Below are positions 16,482 to 24,698 of a stretch of 64,000 nucleotides of DNA, piece by piece; position 1 is the stretch's first letter; each line of letters opens with the position of its first letter. The DNA is taken from assembly GCA_050729835.1 (NCBI GenBank), contig JBOHLS010000012.1, positions 18,027 to 82,026 of the forward strand. Direction: 5' to 3'. Made by a program: the position numbers and the translations under genes. The notes below the pieces were generated by a model that saw nothing but the letters and a program-made list of their open reading frames with translations, ran no database searches and was not told where the DNA came from. The stretch is from REEB95 sp050729835. GTDB taxonomy: Bacteria; Pseudomonadota; Alphaproteobacteria; ATCC43930; CGMCC-115725.

Positions 16482-17515
16482 GCGCGGCCTCCGAGCAGGA
16501 CGGCGAGCCGCGCCGCAGCGGCCGCACGGTCGAAGGCGGCGGCGCCCTGATCCGCCGCCCGCCGCCGCGCCTCGCCGCGCGCCAGCCGGCGGTGCGCCGC
16601 CGGGGTCAAAGGCCCGATCGAGCCCGCGATAGCCATCATTTCCACCGGATCACCGTTGCAATGCAGAACCACGTCACATCCCGCCTCGAGCGCGCCTTTC
16701 GCCCGCTCCGCCAAGGTCCCGGGAAGCGCCGCCATCGAAAGATCGTCTGAAATCAGCACGCCGTCGAAGCCAATGCTAGCCCGAATCGTCGCCTCGATCA
16801 GCCGCCGCGACAAGGTGGCCGGGCGGTCGGGATCGAGCGCCAGATAGACGATATGCGCGATCATCGCCCAGGGCATGTCGTGCAAGGCCCGGAAGGGTGC
16901 AAAATCGTTCTCGATCAGCTCCGGCGCATCGGCCGTCACCGTGGGCAACGCCTTGTGGCTGTCGACGGTGGCGCGGCCATGGCCGGGGATATGCTTGATG
17001 ACCGGCAGGACGCCACCCGCCAGCAACCCCTCGCAGGCGGCATGGCCGAGCTCCTCCACCGTCGCCGGCGCAGCACCGTAGGCGCGATCGCCGACGATCG
17101 GGTCGGCGCCAACGAAGGCCAGGTCGAGCACCGGCGCGCAATCGACCGTGACGCCGAGCGCCGCTAGGTCGTCGGCGATGAGACGTGCCGCCAGGAACAC
17201 CGCTTCGCGCGGCACTGCAGATGCGGCAAGTGCGGCGGCGGCGGGATATTCCGGCCAATGCGGCGGCTTCAAACGGGCGACGCGGCCTCCCTCCTGGTCG
17301 ATCAGCACCGGCGCGTCGGACGCGCTGATGCAGCCGCGCAGCGCCGCGACCAGTTCGCGCACCTGATCGGGCGCGGCGCAGTTGCGCTGGAAAAGGATGA
17401 AGCCAAGCGGGTTGGCGGCACGGAAAAAATCGCGCTCGGCCGCCGACAGCGCCGTTCCCGCGCAGCCGAAGATCGCCGCGCGCGGCTCACGGGCGGAGGA
17501 CGATGCAGGCGACAT
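16478..17515 (-). CDS. nagZ: Beta-N-acetylhexosaminidase NagZ
   Basis: This cytoplasmic GH3 glycosidase removes GlcNAc from anhydro-muropeptides during cell-wall recycling. The 345-residue product has FILFQRNC near the N-terminus, the substrate loop DQEGGRVARLK, the His-Asp catalytic loop KHIPGHGRATVDSHK near 180-195, and the nucleophile region FDGVLISDDLSM. The start at 17515 (MSPASSS) lies inside the 3' end of the SPOR gene (29-base overlap). Its grouping with a SPOR-domain protein fits peptidoglycan metabolism. Confidence 0.95.
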   Translation of the reverse strand: MSPASSSAREPRAAIFGCAGTALSAAERDFFRAANPLGFILFQRNCAAPDQVRELVAALRGCISASDAPVLIDQEGGRVARLKPPHWPEYPAAAALAASAVPREAVFLAARLIADDLAALGVTVDCAPVLDLAFVGADPIVGDRAYGAAPATVEELGHAACEGLLAGGVLPVIKHIPGHGRATVDSHKALPTVTADAPELIENDFAPFRALHDMPWAMIAHIVYLALDPDRPATLSRRLIEATIRASIGFDGVLISDDLSMAALPGTLAERAKGALEAGCDVVLHCNGDPVEMMAIAGSIGPLTPAAHRRLARGEARRRAADQGAAAFDRAAAAARLAVLLGGRA

Positions 17516-18371
17516 GACGTTGCTGGAGCGAGCGGCAAAGCTGCGACGCGACACCGGTATCGGACAGTGGCCCGGCTTCGATGCGATAAAGCACGCTGCC
17601 GCCGCGCTCGATCCGCACCGCATTGGCCGACAACGATGCGAGCAAATCGGGCTGGGCGCGCTTGAGACGCGTCCACTCGGCTTGCGCCGCCGAGGTCGAG
17701 CGCACCGCGCCGAGCTGGACAAACCAGCCGTGGCTCGCCAACTGCGGCGGCACGCTTTCGTTGGACACGGTGGCGACCGGCGCGGGCTTGGGCGGCGTAG
17801 GTTGGACTGGCGCGACGCTCGCCGGACGCGACGGCGGCGTTGGCGGCGCGACCGCCATCGCCTGCGGCACCGGTGCCTCGATCGTCCGCGGCGGCGCTGC
17901 AGCCGAAGCGGCCGGTGGAGCATCGGGCGCGGTCGGCGATGGCGCCGGCGTTGCGGCAGCGGTGGGCGGGCTCGGCGGTGGCGGCGGAGTCTGCGCGGCA
18001 GAAGGCGGCGGCGTTGTCGGCGTTGGCGACGGCAGCGGCGCCGGCGGCGGCGGCAGAATCTGCTCGACCTTGGGCTGCGCCGCCGCGCCGTTGAGGATGA
18101 TCTTGTCCTGGTCCGGCACCTGCAAGCCGCCCGGTTGCTTGGGCGCTTCCTTGATCGGCTGGTCGCCGGGACCAATCACCGGCAGCGGACCCGAAGGCGC
18201 GGCCGGCATCAGGAAATGCGCCCTGACATAAGGCCAGCCCGACACGGCGGCGGCACCGAGCACGACCAGCACGACGCCGACGCGCACCAGCGTACTGAAA
18301 TGTCGTGGCCATTTCGACGCTGGCCGCGCTGCCGGCGGGATGCGATCTTCGGGATCGATGCCGAGCGCCAT
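17487..18371 (-). CDS. SPOR-domain membrane protein
   Basis: This 294-residue protein has a short cytoplasmic N-terminus, one TM helix (VGVVLVVLGAAAVSGW, about 31-46), a long periplasmic Pro/Ala-rich spacer (about 100-200) and a C-terminal SPOR domain beginning HGWFVQLGAVRSTSAAQ. SPOR domains bind septal denuded glycan and recruit division proteins. A role near the division site is inferred from the family. It lies between argS (1-base contact at 18371) and nagZ, an order common in alphaproteobacteria. Confidence 0.92.
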   Translation of the reverse strand: MALGIDPEDRIPPAARPASKWPRHFSTLVRVGVVLVVLGAAAVSGWPYVRAHFLMPAAPSGPLPVIGPGDQPIKEAPKQPGGLQVPDQDKIILNGAAAQPKVEQILPPPPAPLPSPTPTTPPPSAAQTPPPPPSPPTAAATPAPSPTAPDAPPAASAAAPPRTIEAPVPQAMAVAPPTPPSRPASVAPVQPTPPKPAPVATVSNESVPPQLASHGWFVQLGAVRSTSAAQAEWTRLKRAQPDLLASLSANAVRIERGGSVLYRIEAGPLSDTGVASQLCRSLQQRHVACIVLRP

Positions 18372-20107
18372 CAGCGCAACTCCTCGGCCGGCGTGACGCC
18401 GATGACCTCGAGGCCCGAAGCGATGACGAAGGCCGTCGCCTGGACCAGCGCCAAGCGCGCGCGGGTCTGGTCGCGCTGGCCCTCGACCACGAAGCGCAGG
18501 CCGGGATTTGCGTTGCCCTTGTTCCACAGCGCATGGAACGTGGCGGCGATCTCCTGCAGATAAAAGGCGATGCGGTGCGGCTCGCGCATCTGCGCCGCGC
18601 CTTCGACGGTGCGCGGCCACTGGGCCAGCTGGCGCATCAGCGCGATCTCGTCGGCGTCGGCGAGCAGAGTCAGCTTCCCGAGCGCCAGCGCCGTGGGCGC
18701 CAACTCGTCGGCACCGAAGTGCTGCGCCGCGAGGCGCATCACCGAGCGCGCGCGGGCGTGGGCGTATTGCACGTAAAACACCGGGTTGTCTTTCGATTGC
18801 TCGACCACCTTGGCGAAATCGAAATCGAGCGTCTGGTCGTTGCGCCGCGTCAGCATGACGAAGCGCACCACGTCCTTGCCGACGCGCTCGATCACGTCGC
18901 GCAAGGTAACGAAGTTGCCGGCGCGCTTCGACATTCGTACCGGCTGGCCGCCGTCCGACAGATTGACCAGCTGGCACAGCTTGACGTCGAGCGCCGCCTT
19001 GCCTTGGGTCAGCGCCTTGACTACCGCCTGCATGCGCTTGACGTAGCCGCCGTGATCGGCGCCCCACACATCGATAATGTCGGCAAAGCCGCGCTCGTAT
19101 TTGTCCCAGTGATAGGCGATGTCGGCGGCGAAATAAGTCCACGAGCCGTCGGCCTTCTTGATTGGCCGGTCGACATCGTCGCCGAAGGACGTGGAGCGGA
19201 ACAGGGTCTGCGGACGCGCCTCCCAATCGTCGGGCAACTTGCCCTTGGGCGGATCGAGCGTGCCGACATAGATCAGCCCCTGTTTTTCGAGCGCGGCAAT
19301 CGCCTGCTCGATGGCGCCGGCCTTCACCAATTTGCGTTCGGACGCGAAGACGTCGAATGCGATGCCGAGACGCTCGAGATCGCCGCGGATGAGCGTCAGC
19401 ATCTCCTCGATCGCGAAGTCGCGCACCGGCGCGAGCCACTCGCTTTCCGGCCGGCCGAGCCACTTCTTGCCGTCGCGCCGGGCCAGCGCCGCGCCGGTCT
19501 CGATCAGGTATTCGCCGAGATAGAGCCCCTCGGGGATTTCACCGACGGTTTCGCCAAGCGCTTGGCGATAGCGCAGGTGGACCGAGCGCGCCAGCGCGTC
19601 GACCTGGGCGCCGGCGTCGTTGACATAATACTCGCGCGTCACCGCGTGGCCGGTCTTGTGCAGCAGCGCGGCCAGCGCATCACCGACCACCGCGCCACGG
19701 CCGTGGCCGACATGCATCGGTCCGGTCGGATTGGCCGAGACGTATTCGACATTGACGACGCGCCCCTGCCCCGCCGCGCTGTCGCCATAAGTCGGGCCGG
19801 CGCGCAGGATCTCGTCGAGCCGCGCATACCAAAAGGCGTTGTCGAGGCGCAGATTGATGAAGCCCGGGCCAGCGACCTCGGCGGCGGTGACGTGGTCGAG
19901 CTTGGCCAGGCGCGGCCGGAGCTTTTCCGCGAAATCGCGCGGCTTCATGCCGGCGCCTTTGGCCAGCACCATGGCCGCGTTGGCCGAGACGTCGCCATGC
20001 GCCAGATCGCGCGGCGGCTCGACTGACATGCGGCTGGTGTCGAGCGTGAAGCCGAGCGCCGCGATCTCGGCCGCGATCTTGTCGTGGAAATACGCGAACA
20101 GATTCAT
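18371..20107 (-). CDS. argS: Arginyl-tRNA synthetase
   Basis: This class I synthetase has 578 residues. It has the N-terminal additional domain (about 1-90), a HIGH-type motif PTGPMHVGHGRGAVVG near 127-142, the KMSKS-equivalent RMSKRAGNFVTL near 370, and the C-terminal anticodon-binding helical domain ending LEVIGV. The ATG at 20107 overlaps the dgt stop by one base, and the upstream open frame is dgt antiphase. Its 3' end touches the SPOR gene start. Confidence 0.97.
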   Translation of the reverse strand: MNLFAYFHDKIAAEIAALGFTLDTSRMSVEPPRDLAHGDVSANAAMVLAKGAGMKPRDFAEKLRPRLAKLDHVTAAEVAGPGFINLRLDNAFWYARLDEILRAGPTYGDSAAGQGRVVNVEYVSANPTGPMHVGHGRGAVVGDALAALLHKTGHAVTREYYVNDAGAQVDALARSVHLRYRQALGETVGEIPEGLYLGEYLIETGAALARRDGKKWLGRPESEWLAPVRDFAIEEMLTLIRGDLERLGIAFDVFASERKLVKAGAIEQAIAALEKQGLIYVGTLDPPKGKLPDDWEARPQTLFRSTSFGDDVDRPIKKADGSWTYFAADIAYHWDKYERGFADIIDVWGADHGGYVKRMQAVVKALTQGKAALDVKLCQLVNLSDGGQPVRMSKRAGNFVTLRDVIERVGKDVVRFVMLTRRNDQTLDFDFAKVVEQSKDNPVFYVQYAHARARSVMRLAAQHFGADELAPTALALGKLTLLADADEIALMRQLAQWPRTVEGAAQMREPHRIAFYLQEIAATFHALWNKGNANPGLRFVVEGQRDQTRARLALVQATAFVIASGLEVIGVTPAEELR

Positions 20108-21264
20108 CACGTCGTGGCGTCGGGCTCGAATAGCCTGCGGTGCTCGTCGAGGGCAAAGCGGTCGGTCATGCCGGCGATGTAATCGGCGATGACGCGGGCG
20201 CGGCCCTTGGCGTCGCGTTTCGTCGCCTCGTCGCGCCATTCGCTCGGCAGCAACTCGGGCTCGCGGTTGAAGATGCCGAACAGGTCGGCGACGACGCGAC
20301 GCGCCTTCGACGACATGCGGTTGACGCGGTAGTGGCGGTACATGCGCTCGAACAGGAATTCGCGCAGGCCCTTTTCGCGCTCGCGCAGCTCGGCCGAGAA
20401 CGCGACCAGCGGGACGCGCGATTGGCGCACGGCGTCGGCCGAGGCGATGTTCGCTTGCTCAATGCGCCGTCTGGTCTCGGCCACGACGTCGGTCACCATG
20501 CGGTCGATCAGCCGGCGCACCGCTTCGTGGATGGCGCGGCTGTCGTCGATCGCACGGTTGGACTTGCGCACCTCGGCCAGCGCCTCGCCGATCAGCGGCA
20601 CGTCGCGCAGATCATCGAGCGTGAACAGGCCGGCGCGGAAGCCGTCGTCGATGTCGTGGTTGTCGTAGGCGATGTCGTCGCTCAGCGCGGCGACCTGGGC
20701 CTCGGCCGAGGGCCAGGTGGCGAGATCAAGATCGTGCTGCGCGTTGTAGCCGGCGATGGTCTCGGATAGCGGCGGCTTGACCGGGCCGTTGTGCTTCACC
20801 GTGCCTTCGAGCGTCTCCCACGTCAGGTTGAGGCCATCGAAACCGGCATAGCGGCGTTCGAGCGAGGTGAGAATGCGCAGCGTTTGGTCGTTGTGCGAGA
20901 ATCCGCCATAATCCTTCATCGCCGCGTCGAGCGCCTCCTCGCCAGCATGGCCGAACGGCGTGTGGCCGAGATCGTGCGCCAGCGCCAGCGCCTCGGCGAG
21001 GTCCTCGTTCAACCCCAGCGCGCGCGCCAGGCTGCGCGCGATCTGCGCCACTTCGAGGCTGTGGGTCAGCCGGGTGCGGTAGTGATCGCCCTCGTGATAG
21101 ACGAAGACCTGGGTCTTGTATTGCAGCCGACGGAAGGCGGCGGAGTGGATGATGCGGTCGCGGTCGCGCTGGAACGGCGTGCGGCTCGGGCTTTCCGGCT
21201 CGCGATGCAGCCGCCCGCGACTCCTCTCCGGCGAAGAGGCGTAAGGAGCGAGCGCAACGGTCAT
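20107..21264 (-). CDS. dgt: Deoxyguanosinetriphosphate triphosphohydrolase-like protein
   Basis: This 385-residue HD-domain enzyme of the dGTPase family hydrolyses dNTPs to deoxynucleosides and triphosphate. Metal-binding residues appear in RTRLTHSLEVAQIAR, ALAHDLGHTPFGHAGE (HD near 99-100) and SDDIAYDNHDIDDG near 215. The N-terminal RTPFQRDRDRIIHSAAFRRL matches the family. It heads the long minus-strand operon that runs to the LysM/M23 gene. The divergent erpA-like gene starts 155 bases away, so this gap should carry both promoters. Confidence 0.95.
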   Translation of the reverse strand: MTVALAPYASSPERSRGRLHREPESPSRTPFQRDRDRIIHSAAFRRLQYKTQVFVYHEGDHYRTRLTHSLEVAQIARSLARALGLNEDLAEALALAHDLGHTPFGHAGEEALDAAMKDYGGFSHNDQTLRILTSLERRYAGFDGLNLTWETLEGTVKHNGPVKPPLSETIAGYNAQHDLDLATWPSAEAQVAALSDDIAYDNHDIDDGFRAGLFTLDDLRDVPLIGEALAEVRKSNRAIDDSRAIHEAVRRLIDRMVTDVVAETRRRIEQANIASADAVRQSRVPLVAFSAELREREKGLREFLFERMYRHYRVNRMSSKARRVVADLFGIFNREPELLPSEWRDEATKRDAKGRARVIADYIAGMTDRFALDEHRRLFEPDATT

Positions 21265-21419
21265 GGCGCGAAGCTATCCTTCGCATCGAGTCGATGCAAT
21301 CTCTTGTGGGCGCATTGCCGGACTTTAACCCGCGCGCGCACGCCGTTTTGCATCGGGTCCGAAGCCGGTTTGACAAAGCCGGCGCGATCCCCACATAAAG
21401 GCAACACGGAACCACACCC

Positions 21420-21773
21420 ATGGCCGAAATCCTAGAAAAAGACCGCAGCGTCAGCCTTTCGGCGAGCGCCGCCAAGCGCGTCAAGGAATTGCGAGCGCAG
21501 GAGAACCTGCCCAACGCGTTCCTGCGCCTCGCGGTCTCGGGCGGCGGCTGCTCGGGTTTCCAGTACGGCTTCAGCTTCGACGAGGTTCTTCAGCCCGAGG
21601 ACCGCGCCTTCGAGCGCGACGGCGTCACGCTGGTGGTCGATGAGACCTCGCTCGAATTGGTCAAGGGCGCCGAGGTCGACTTCGTCGAGGACATGATGGG
21701 CGCCGCCTTCCAGGTGAAGAACCCGAACGCCGCCTCGTCGTGCGGCTGCGGCAATTCGTTCTCGGTCGGCTGA
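21420..21773 (+). CDS. erpA: A-type iron-sulfur carrier (ErpA/IscA family)
   Basis: This 117-residue protein of the HesB/IscA fold delivers Fe-S clusters to apoproteins. The three cluster-ligating Cys are present: C44 in GGGCSGFQYGF, and C108 and C110 in SSCGCGNSFSV. The longer N-terminal extension and the isolated position away from isc/suf genes favour an ErpA-like role. The symbol is therefore provisional; IscA or SufA cannot be separated without a tree. The xth-like gene follows 12 bases downstream. Confidence 0.93.
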   Translation: MAEILEKDRSVSLSASAAKRVKELRAQENLPNAFLRLAVSGGGCSGFQYGFSFDEVLQPEDRAFERDGVTLVVDETSLELVKGAEVDFVEDMMGAAFQVKNPNAASSCGCGNSFSVG

Positions 21774-21785
21774 GTCCCTGCCCGC

Positions 21786-22562
21786 TTGACCAAGCTTGCG
21801 TCCTGGAACGTCAACTCGGTCAAGGCGCGGCTCGGCCACTTGCTCGACTGGCTCAAGGCGGCGCAGCCCGACATCATCTGCCTGCAGGAATTGAAATGCA
21901 CCGAGGTGGATTTCCCGCGCCTCGAGATCAAGAGCCTGGGTTACGACGCGGTCGTCGTCGGCCAGAAGACCTATAACGGCGTCGCCATCCTGTCGCGTCT
22001 GCCGGCGAAGGACGTGACGGTCGCGTTGCCCGGCGACGTCAAGGACGAGCAGGCGCGCTATATCGAGGCGACGGTCGGCGAATTGCGCGTCGCTTCGGTC
22101 TATCTGCCGAACGGCAATCCGGCGCCGGGCGAGAAGTTCGACTACAAGCTCGCCTGGATGAAGCGGCTCAAGGCGCACGCGCAGAGCCTGCTCGACCGCG
22201 AGCTGGTGTTCGCGCTGGCCGGCGACTTCAATGTCGCGCCCAATGACGACGACGTTTACGACCCGGCCGGCTGGAAGGACGACGCGCTGTGCCGGCCGGA
22301 ATCGCGAACGCAGTTCCGCGCCCTGCTCAATCTCGGCATCGCCGACGCCTTCCGCACGCTGCACGCCGAGGGCCAGCGCTATACCTATTGGGATTACATG
22401 CAGCGTCGGTTCGAGACCGATCACGGCCTGCGCATCGATCACATCCTGCTGTCGCCGCAGGCGACCGACCGGCTGCGGCAATGCGACATCGATAAATCGC
22501 CGCGCGCGCGCGACAAGCCGTCGGATCACACGCCGATCTGGTGCGAAATCGCCGCGCCCTGA
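21786..22562 (+). CDS. xth: Exodeoxyribonuclease III (AP endonuclease)
   Basis: This 258-residue base-excision repair nuclease of the ExoIII/APE family has LASWNVNSVKAR at the N-terminus and the metal ligand Glu in CLQELKCTE near 34-40. GDFNVAPNDDDVYDP carries the catalytic Asp-x-Asn near 150-165, and the C-terminal SDHTPIW carries the Asp-His pair. The only start that keeps the first strand is TTG at 21786. No clear Shine-Dalgarno is present, so the gene is probably coupled to the erpA-like gene 12 bases upstream. Confidence 0.95.
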   Translation: MTKLASWNVNSVKARLGHLLDWLKAAQPDIICLQELKCTEVDFPRLEIKSLGYDAVVVGQKTYNGVAILSRLPAKDVTVALPGDVKDEQARYIEATVGELRVASVYLPNGNPAPGEKFDYKLAWMKRLKAHAQSLLDRELVFALAGDFNVAPNDDDVYDPAGWKDDALCRPESRTQFRALLNLGIADAFRTLHAEGQRYTYWDYMQRRFETDHGLRIDHILLSPQATDRLRQCDIDKSPRARDKPSDHTPIWCEIAAP

Positions 22563-22606
22563 CCGGGCGCGGCGATTCACATGCTCAGGATCGAGAACGT
22601 TCGGAA

Positions 22607-22834
22607 CTAGGCGACGATCGCCCCAGCGGAGTTGCGCCGGCGGCGGATGACGAGCAGCCCGAGCAATCCGAGAGCGGCCGCCACGAGCGTCCAGCTTGCC
22701 GGCTCGGGCGCGGCAAGGAACTGCAGGCTGAGCGAGTTGAGCGTCAGCGCCTGCGGTCCGTTGGCACCGAAGCCGCGCTTAATGACTTTGGCGACAGGTC
22801 CGCGCTCGATTTTGCGCGCAAAGCGAGCGCGCGA
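22607..22834 (-). pseudogene. Orphan C-terminal tail with PEP-CTERM sorting signal
   Basis: On the minus strand a frame closed by a TAA at 22835-22837 and a TAG at 22607-22609 encodes 75 residues with no ATG, GTG or TTG upstream of the conserved part. Its end reads LAAPEPASWTLVAAAL, then a hydrophobic stretch, then RRRRNSAGA. This is the Pro-Glu-Pro, membrane helix and basic cluster of PEP-CTERM proteins, which are processed by exosortase/archaeosortase-like EpsH enzymes. The missing N-terminus implies a truncated gene or an upstream frameshift; an ATG in another frame sits at about 22842. No exosortase gene lies in the window. Confidence 0.7.
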
Positions 22835-22911
22835 TTAAGCATGAATGCCGGCGACAGCGTGACAAAGGTAAGGATAACGCTGCGAGAGATCGATCGCGCG
22901 CCGGGCGCGGA

Positions 22912-23472
22912 TCAGAACTTGACGCCGTAACCCAGGCGGAAATTGTCGCCGAACTCGCCGTGCTCGGTGCTGAAATCCGGCGTGCGCGTGTGATCGAAGG
23001 ACAGCATCAGGCTCTGGTTCTGGCTGAAATCGTAGCCGAGGCTCAACGTGCCATGCAGCGCGGCCGGCGCGCCGCCCGCCAGCGCCTCGTGCATCGGATC
23101 GGTGCCCGGGCGCAGGAAGCTGCCGGACACACCGAAGCCGCCGTGGAAGTGCCCGCTGTCGAACAGGTCCCATGACAGGCCGGCGACGTTACGCGCCGTC
23201 TCGCTCGCCGGGTCGAACTCGAGCGCCGATTCCGGCCGCGGCGAGAAGATGAAGCTGAACGTACTCTTGCTGCCCGACGCGGTCAGGGCGATCTCGAAAT
23301 CGTCGACCGTGCCGGCCGGCGGCGTCAGATTGGGCAGATTGAGCTGGAACTGGGGCAGCGGCGCACCGCCGCGCACCAAGGGTGTCGATTCGAGCGCAAA
23401 CGCCGGAACGGCAGCCGCAACCGCGGCGACCGCAACGACGGCGCACGCCAATTCCTTGACAAAACGAACCAT
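22912..23472 (-). CDS. Exported beta-barrel-like protein (possibly acyloxyacyl hydrolase/PagL-like)
   Basis: The 186-residue product has a clear signal peptide (VRFVKELACAVVAVAAVAAA, cleavage near ALA) and alternating hydrophobic/polar strands with aromatic girdle residues. It ends in Phe (YGVKF), as outer-membrane barrels do. The end (SLSFDHTRTPDF, GEFGDNFRLGYG) recalls lipid A deacylase PagL-like proteins, where a His precedes the last strand, but the Ser of the PagL catalytic motif is Arg here. I therefore assign only an outer-membrane barrel with confidence. ATG 23472 is chosen because it starts the signal peptide; an ATG at 23532 would add 20 residues. Confidence 0.6.
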   Translation of the reverse strand: MVRFVKELACAVVAVAAVAAAVPAFALESTPLVRGGAPLPQFQLNLPNLTPPAGTVDDFEIALTASGSKSTFSFIFSPRPESALEFDPASETARNVAGLSWDLFDSGHFHGGFGVSGSFLRPGTDPMHEALAGGAPAALHGTLSLGYDFSQNQSLMLSFDHTRTPDFSTEHGEFGDNFRLGYGVKF

Positions 23473-23548
23473 GACAACCGAACCGCGTCGAACAGGAAAC
23501 CGTAGTAATTCTATCGGCCCGATCTTTGCCATTCAACCCCGGCCCGCC

Positions 23549-23568
23549 GACAAAGCGCCGACTTTGTC
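23549..23568. promoter_or_regulatory. 7-bp inverted repeat upstream of the barrel gene
   Basis: GACAAAG and CTTTGTC flank a 6-base spacer in the unusually AT-rich gap between the aminomutase gene and the beta-barrel gene. There is no U-run after it on either strand. An operator or mRNA leader hairpin for the minus-strand barrel gene is more likely than a terminator. Function not established. Confidence 0.35.
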
Positions 23569-23629
23569 ATAATAACCATTTGATTCTATAATTTATTCTT
23601 CGTCTGCCGGAATCCCCGCGGGGTGTGGC

Positions 23630-24655
23630 TTAAGGGTAACGGTGGTGGATGCCGCTCGGGTCTTCGATCGACCACGATTCGGAATCGAGCGGCTGGGCGT
23701 AGGCCGGGCCCACCGGCACCTTGCCGAAACCGCCCGGCAAATCGAGCACGTAGGTCGGCTGACACAGGCCGGAAACCCGGCCGCGCAGCGCGCGCATCAG
23801 CTCGCGACCGGCGGCCAAGCCGGTGCGGAAATGCGCCGTGCCGCGCGCCAGATCGGCATGGTGCAGGTAATAGGGCTTCACCCGCATCGCCACCAGACCG
23901 CGGAACAGCGCAGCGAGCGTCGCGGCATCGTCGTTGATGCCCTTAAGCAAAACGCTTTGGCCGAGCAGTGGAATGCCTGCCTTGGTCAAGCGCACGCAGG
24001 CCGCACGCGTCGCCGCGGTCAACTCGCGCGGGTGGTTGGCGTGGATCGCGACATAGACCGCTTTCTCGCTACCGAGCGCCGTGACCAGGGCCGCCGTCAC
24101 GCGGCCCGGCTCGACGATCGGCACGCGAGTATGGAAGCGGATCGCCTGCACATGCGGAATCGCGCCAAGCCCGCGCACGATCTGCCGCAGCCGCCGCGAC
24201 GACAGCAGGAACGGATCGCCGCCGGTGACGATCACCTCCCAGATATTCGGATCGCGGCAGATATAGGCGAGCGCGGCGGCCAGTTCGCGCGCGGTGAGCG
24301 CGCCACCCTTCCCCACCGTCTCGCGCCGGAAGCAGAAACGGCAATAGACCGGGCAGACCAGCAGCGGCTTCAACAGCACGCGATCGGGATAGCGATGGAC
24401 GATGCCCTTGAGCGGCGCAAAGCGATCGTCACCGATGGGATCGGCGCGTTCCTCGGGCGCGACACGCAACTCCGCCGCCGTCGGCAGGAACTGGCGGGCG
24501 ATCGGTTCGCCGGCGGTCTCGATCAGCTCGGTGACATGCGGCGTGAGCGCGACGGCGAAGCGGCGCGCGACGCGCTCGACCGCGCGGCGGCGGCGCGCCG
24601 GCACTAGGCCGGCGGCGACGAGCTCGTCGGCGCGGCGGAGAATCCGGGCTTTCAT
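23630..24655 (-). CDS. epmB: Lysine 2,3-aminomutase family radical SAM protein, EpmB-like
   Basis: This 341-residue radical SAM enzyme has the cluster motif CPVYCRFCFR (C-x3-C-x2-C) near residues 100-109, followed by EVIVTGGDPFLLS. PLP-binding features of the KamA family follow, including YLHHADLARGTAHFR. The length equals that of EpmB, which makes R-beta-lysine for modifying elongation factor P, rather than the longer clostridial KamA. No efp or epmA gene is nearby, so the symbol rests on length and family alone. It follows the GT22 gene by 43 bases on the same strand. Confidence 0.82.
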   Translation of the reverse strand: MKARILRRADELVAAGLVPARRRRAVERVARRFAVALTPHVTELIETAGEPIARQFLPTAAELRVAPEERADPIGDDRFAPLKGIVHRYPDRVLLKPLLVCPVYCRFCFRRETVGKGGALTARELAAALAYICRDPNIWEVIVTGGDPFLLSSRRLRQIVRGLGAIPHVQAIRFHTRVPIVEPGRVTAALVTALGSEKAVYVAIHANHPRELTAATRAACVRLTKAGIPLLGQSVLLKGINDDAATLAALFRGLVAMRVKPYYLHHADLARGTAHFRTGLAAGRELMRALRGRVSGLCQPTYVLDLPGGFGKVPVGPAYAQPLDSESWSIEDPSGIHHRYP

Positions 24656-24698
24656 GCGACCTAACTCGCCGCGCGCGGCGCCGCGCGTCCAGCGGATT

